64,000 bases of DNA, from contig OX579638.1 in assembly GCA_951230915.1 (NCBI GenBank), forward strand, positions 28,228,696-28,292,695, in the 5' to 3' direction. Source of the DNA: Antitrichia curtipendula. Lineage: Eukaryota > Streptophyta > Bryopsida > Hypnales > Leucodontaceae. The position numbers and the translations under genes were made by a program. The notes under the pieces were generated by a model. The model saw only the letters and a list, made by a program, of their open reading frames with translations, was not told the origin of the DNA and ran no database searches. Below, piece by piece: positions 61,150 to 64,000 of the stretch (positions are counted from its first letter, which is position 1; every line of letters starts with the position of its first letter).

Positions 61150-64000
61150 AGCACTCTTCCACTTGTTTCACTGCTCTATAGTTGATACATTTGCATTTCT
61201 CCATATGGTTCGGTTGTTTCTAACCATTGGATATACATTTGCATCCTGTGGTAGTGGTTGATCATGCAAGACACTCTTGAATATGCTCGATATGTTGAAG
61301 AGTCGTCATGGTGACAATATAGGGCGCTCTTGGAGATGGAAGCCAACACGTTATAGATACAATGTCTCCTCTCGATTGAGGTTGGTCCTGGTCAAAATAG
61401 GCCAAACTTTAGAAACGTCGGGCCTATCAATAACGTACTTGCGCTTTGTACCTTTCACATATCATTCAATATCATCCCAACAAAACCAGAAGTCTGCTAA
61501 TACTTCTTGCTTAGTCCTGTAATCTTCTATTCTACCACAGTAAGTGGGAGCAAGGGGTTTCCTTCCGTCCTTTTGTAATTTTAGTAGTGCATTTGATGTT
61601 GGACGTCTGTTGCTGAGCTTGACATTTGGCGTTTGATTTGTGGCTAATCCTTGCAATGTGCCACTTTGACGTATTGCAATCGCTTTCAAATGCAATTGTA
61701 ACATGTCGTGATGCTTGCAACTCATTTGCTCTCCTTTGTTCTTAGAGGTCTCCCCTGAAGCCGTACTTAATCTAGTTCGCACACGAGGTTGAGAAAATTG
61801 ACTTTGTCAGGTCAATGTGAATCTCCTGCATTACCAATGAGAACATCTAACTTCTTCTTTGTGCTTCCAAAGATCTCTTCGCCTTCCAAATGTAGTATGC
61901 GAGTTCCAATACCCTTGGCTCCAAGTAATGTATTAAGCGCCTCTATCATTTTCTTTGGATCTCCGCTTTGTCATGCAGCTCTCAACTTCAATTCTTCCTT
62001 AGATGGACCAGATCCACACGTATGTCCTCTTAAGTAAGCACGGTAGTTTGTCATTTGTGTCCATGCTCAAATACTATCATCACAAGTGGCGTCAAACAAA
62101 TTGTTGCCTCTATTGCCGGACATTTGCAGTCACTTGTTATGAATTGTTTTTGACAAAGTGCATGAAGGCATATCTGCCAGCTCCTCCAAAATCAAATCCT
62201 ACAAAGCCCTCCCCAAAAACATAATTTCACCAGTTACATTTCATATATCAAAGCTCACAAGCACTGCAAATAGAAACAACTAAGTTCATATCCAGTTCAA
62301 ATGAAATGAAAAACATTCCAATGCTCAACACAAAATATATACATATATCTTCTTCTTCTACAAAGTAACATTGCAACTACTACTCCATTACAATCATCAA
62401 CAATAAATTAAAAAAATAATTCATAGTGCTCTTTGAAATTTTTTTATTATTTTTATTTCGGGCACTTGACCAAAATTAAAAATTAAAATTAAAATGGGCC
62501 GTGGTCACTCTTAAATTTGTAATTGTAATTCACATATGCCTACTTCAAACCAAATATAAAAATAAAAATTCCAGACACTAAAATTCAAAAGAATCCAATA
62601 AAAATTAAGAATTCAAAATTGATGTGCATTTACCATTTGCATGAAGCCTCTCCATTGACGATACCTAAAATGCCAAAATGCAAGCCAATGGTCCAAGTGA
62701 AGAAGCGCATCTTCAGGGGCAGCTCCAAAAGATAACCACCAAGATTGAATTGCAAAGTAGCGTGTCTTTGCCTCTTCCATGTTCTTTGCATCTTTATATT
62801 GTTTGCATAGTGTGTTGTGTTGCTATTGGAATGCTTCCTTGATGTGCTTCTAAGTGTTTTTTTGAAGAGAATTACTCCAATGCAATAATCACGTTCTCTC
62901 ATGATTATCCATTTTGTCATTGGCAGAACCTGATCCATAAACAATACGGACCACATTTTAATTGGTCATAGTGCTATCTGCCATGAATCCGTTGAAAATT
63001 GGATGATCTACTCCGTGTTGTGACATGACAGTGTTCAAGCACTTCCAGAATTGCACCTAGATCTCTGTATCTTCAGATTGCATATCGCATGTTGAAATGA
63101 TCATCACCTTCTTGTACTTTGGATCGTACACGTGGCAAGCCCTCATGGTCCAATCTTACACACGTTTCACGTGGTCAAACATCATACACGCATTCTACAG
63201 ATGTCCTCCAGCTTGCATGCGCCTCACCAGGTCCACTCCACTTTCAGGTCCTTCAGTGAGCATCTTGAAAACGTACACCTTCTCCTTCCCTTGGCCATGG
63301 AAGACACTGTCGTGAATATATTTGAACCTCGACTCTTTCTTCATAGTCATGATGTTGTCAATAACATCTTCCCGATTGTTTGAGCGAAATGAAGATATCA
63401 CGTTCCGTATATTTGGATTGCTCAAATATTGGTAGTGATCCATGACCTCTTCCAGTTCCTCCCTCTTCAACATCTCTTTTTCTCCCTCTCTGTTGTGAAA
63501 TAGATAATTTGTGAGGAAGTCCTTGCTAACGGAGAGAGCAATTGCAGAGTTGGTGGTCGTCGTGGTCTTAGCCACCTGCTCCGCAATAAGCCCGCAAATC
63601 TTTTCTACAAAATCTCTATACATGCCCTTTGCCATAAGGTGAGCATGCTCTCCAAAGTGAATGGAAGTCCTACTCATATTTTGATTATCACTGTAGTAGT
63701 AGTAAATCCTAGCATCACATGAGTTTAAACACGTAGGTGATTTCTTATATAGCTTGCAAGCAAGAGTACATTCTTTGGGAGGATTGTCTCCTATTGTAAG
63801 AAAGAACAACATATAACCTGTCCACTCTGTTTCATTGCCTATAGAAGCCCTCTTCAAGTAATCACAGTCTGGATTATTACAAGCAAGATGATTGGTACAA
63901 TATGACTTACAGAACTTGAGGTTGTTGGAGTTGTGAATGTTTGTTGCCACCAACTTGCACCAAGGGTTTCCGTCATAACGCCAGTCCATTCCCTCCAAGT
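61150..64000 (-). pseudogene. MULE-like transposase, decayed, continues past window end
   Basis: Runs from the window edge downward. A 267-codon open stretch (63998-63195) has a Cys/His-rich N-terminus (YCTNHLACNNPDCDYLKR, then SCDARIYYYY, then TSIHFGEHAH), like WRKY/GCM1-type zinc-binding domains of transposases. Below it the frame continues through stops with NPIFNGFMADS and, past a TGA, LLHWSNS, then SWWLSFGAAPEDALLHLDHW and WHFRYRQW. This fits a D...D...CxxH Mutator-like catalytic core. After an intron (about 62635-62199) the C-terminal part resumes at 62198 and resembles 48143-49360. At least eight in-frame stops make it non-functional, most explicable by C-to-T or G-to-A change. The superfamily call is moderate; transposon protein is fairly secure. 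Confidence 0.6.

Overview
The window looks like nuclear DNA of an early-diverging land plant, most likely a bryophyte. It holds a plant phytochrome, a plastid-type chorismate mutase with a transit peptide, GT-AG introns throughout, AT-rich intergenic DNA and a dense load of decayed transposable elements. The species call is an inference from protein flavour only.

Layout. At 1-330 (-) an open exon runs off the left edge. From 2.56 to 9.64 kb (+) lies a multi-exon gene for an unusual protein: a ParB-like domain followed by a permuted amino-methyltransferase-like domain (copy 1). Four imperfect palindromes sit in its first intron. From 9.88 to 10.81 kb are a G/C-rich terminal module and a fold-back element. 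PHY occupies 17169-11867 (-) in five exons and encodes about 1127 aa. From 18 to 38.5 kb is a gene-poor region. It is packed with short TTAACCC...GGGTTAA elements (piggyBac-like), other MITEs, a SINE-like insertion, a 279-bp TAA microsatellite and a 200-bp assembly gap. Chorismate mutase occupies 42051-39704 (-) in six exons and encodes about 318 aa.

From 44577 to 60634 I propose one roughly 16-kb mobile element. It has imperfect inverted ends, matching inverted subterminal GGATGAAA arrays, and a perfect 10-bp flanking direct repeat, GTCAACAATG. Inside are GC-rich tandem repeats and a decayed MULE-like transposase fragment. They are followed by about 5.9 kb of hairpin satellite (about 138-bp units, each with a roughly 60-bp palindrome) and a 5'-truncated, frameshifted second copy of the ParB/methyltransferase gene. 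A larger decayed transposase of the same family fills 61.15-64.0 kb (-).

The two housekeeping genes, PHY (red/far-red light sensing) and CM (Phe/Tyr branch of the shikimate pathway), are unrelated neighbours. The most novel signal is the link between an intron-containing ParB/methyltransferase protein family, palindromic repeat arrays and transposon-like ends. Both gene copies lie next to palindromes, and both are followed by the same terminal module. This suggests a mobile element that carries its own methyltransferase-like protein. All exon models were built by eye from splice sites, reading phase and comparison between copies.
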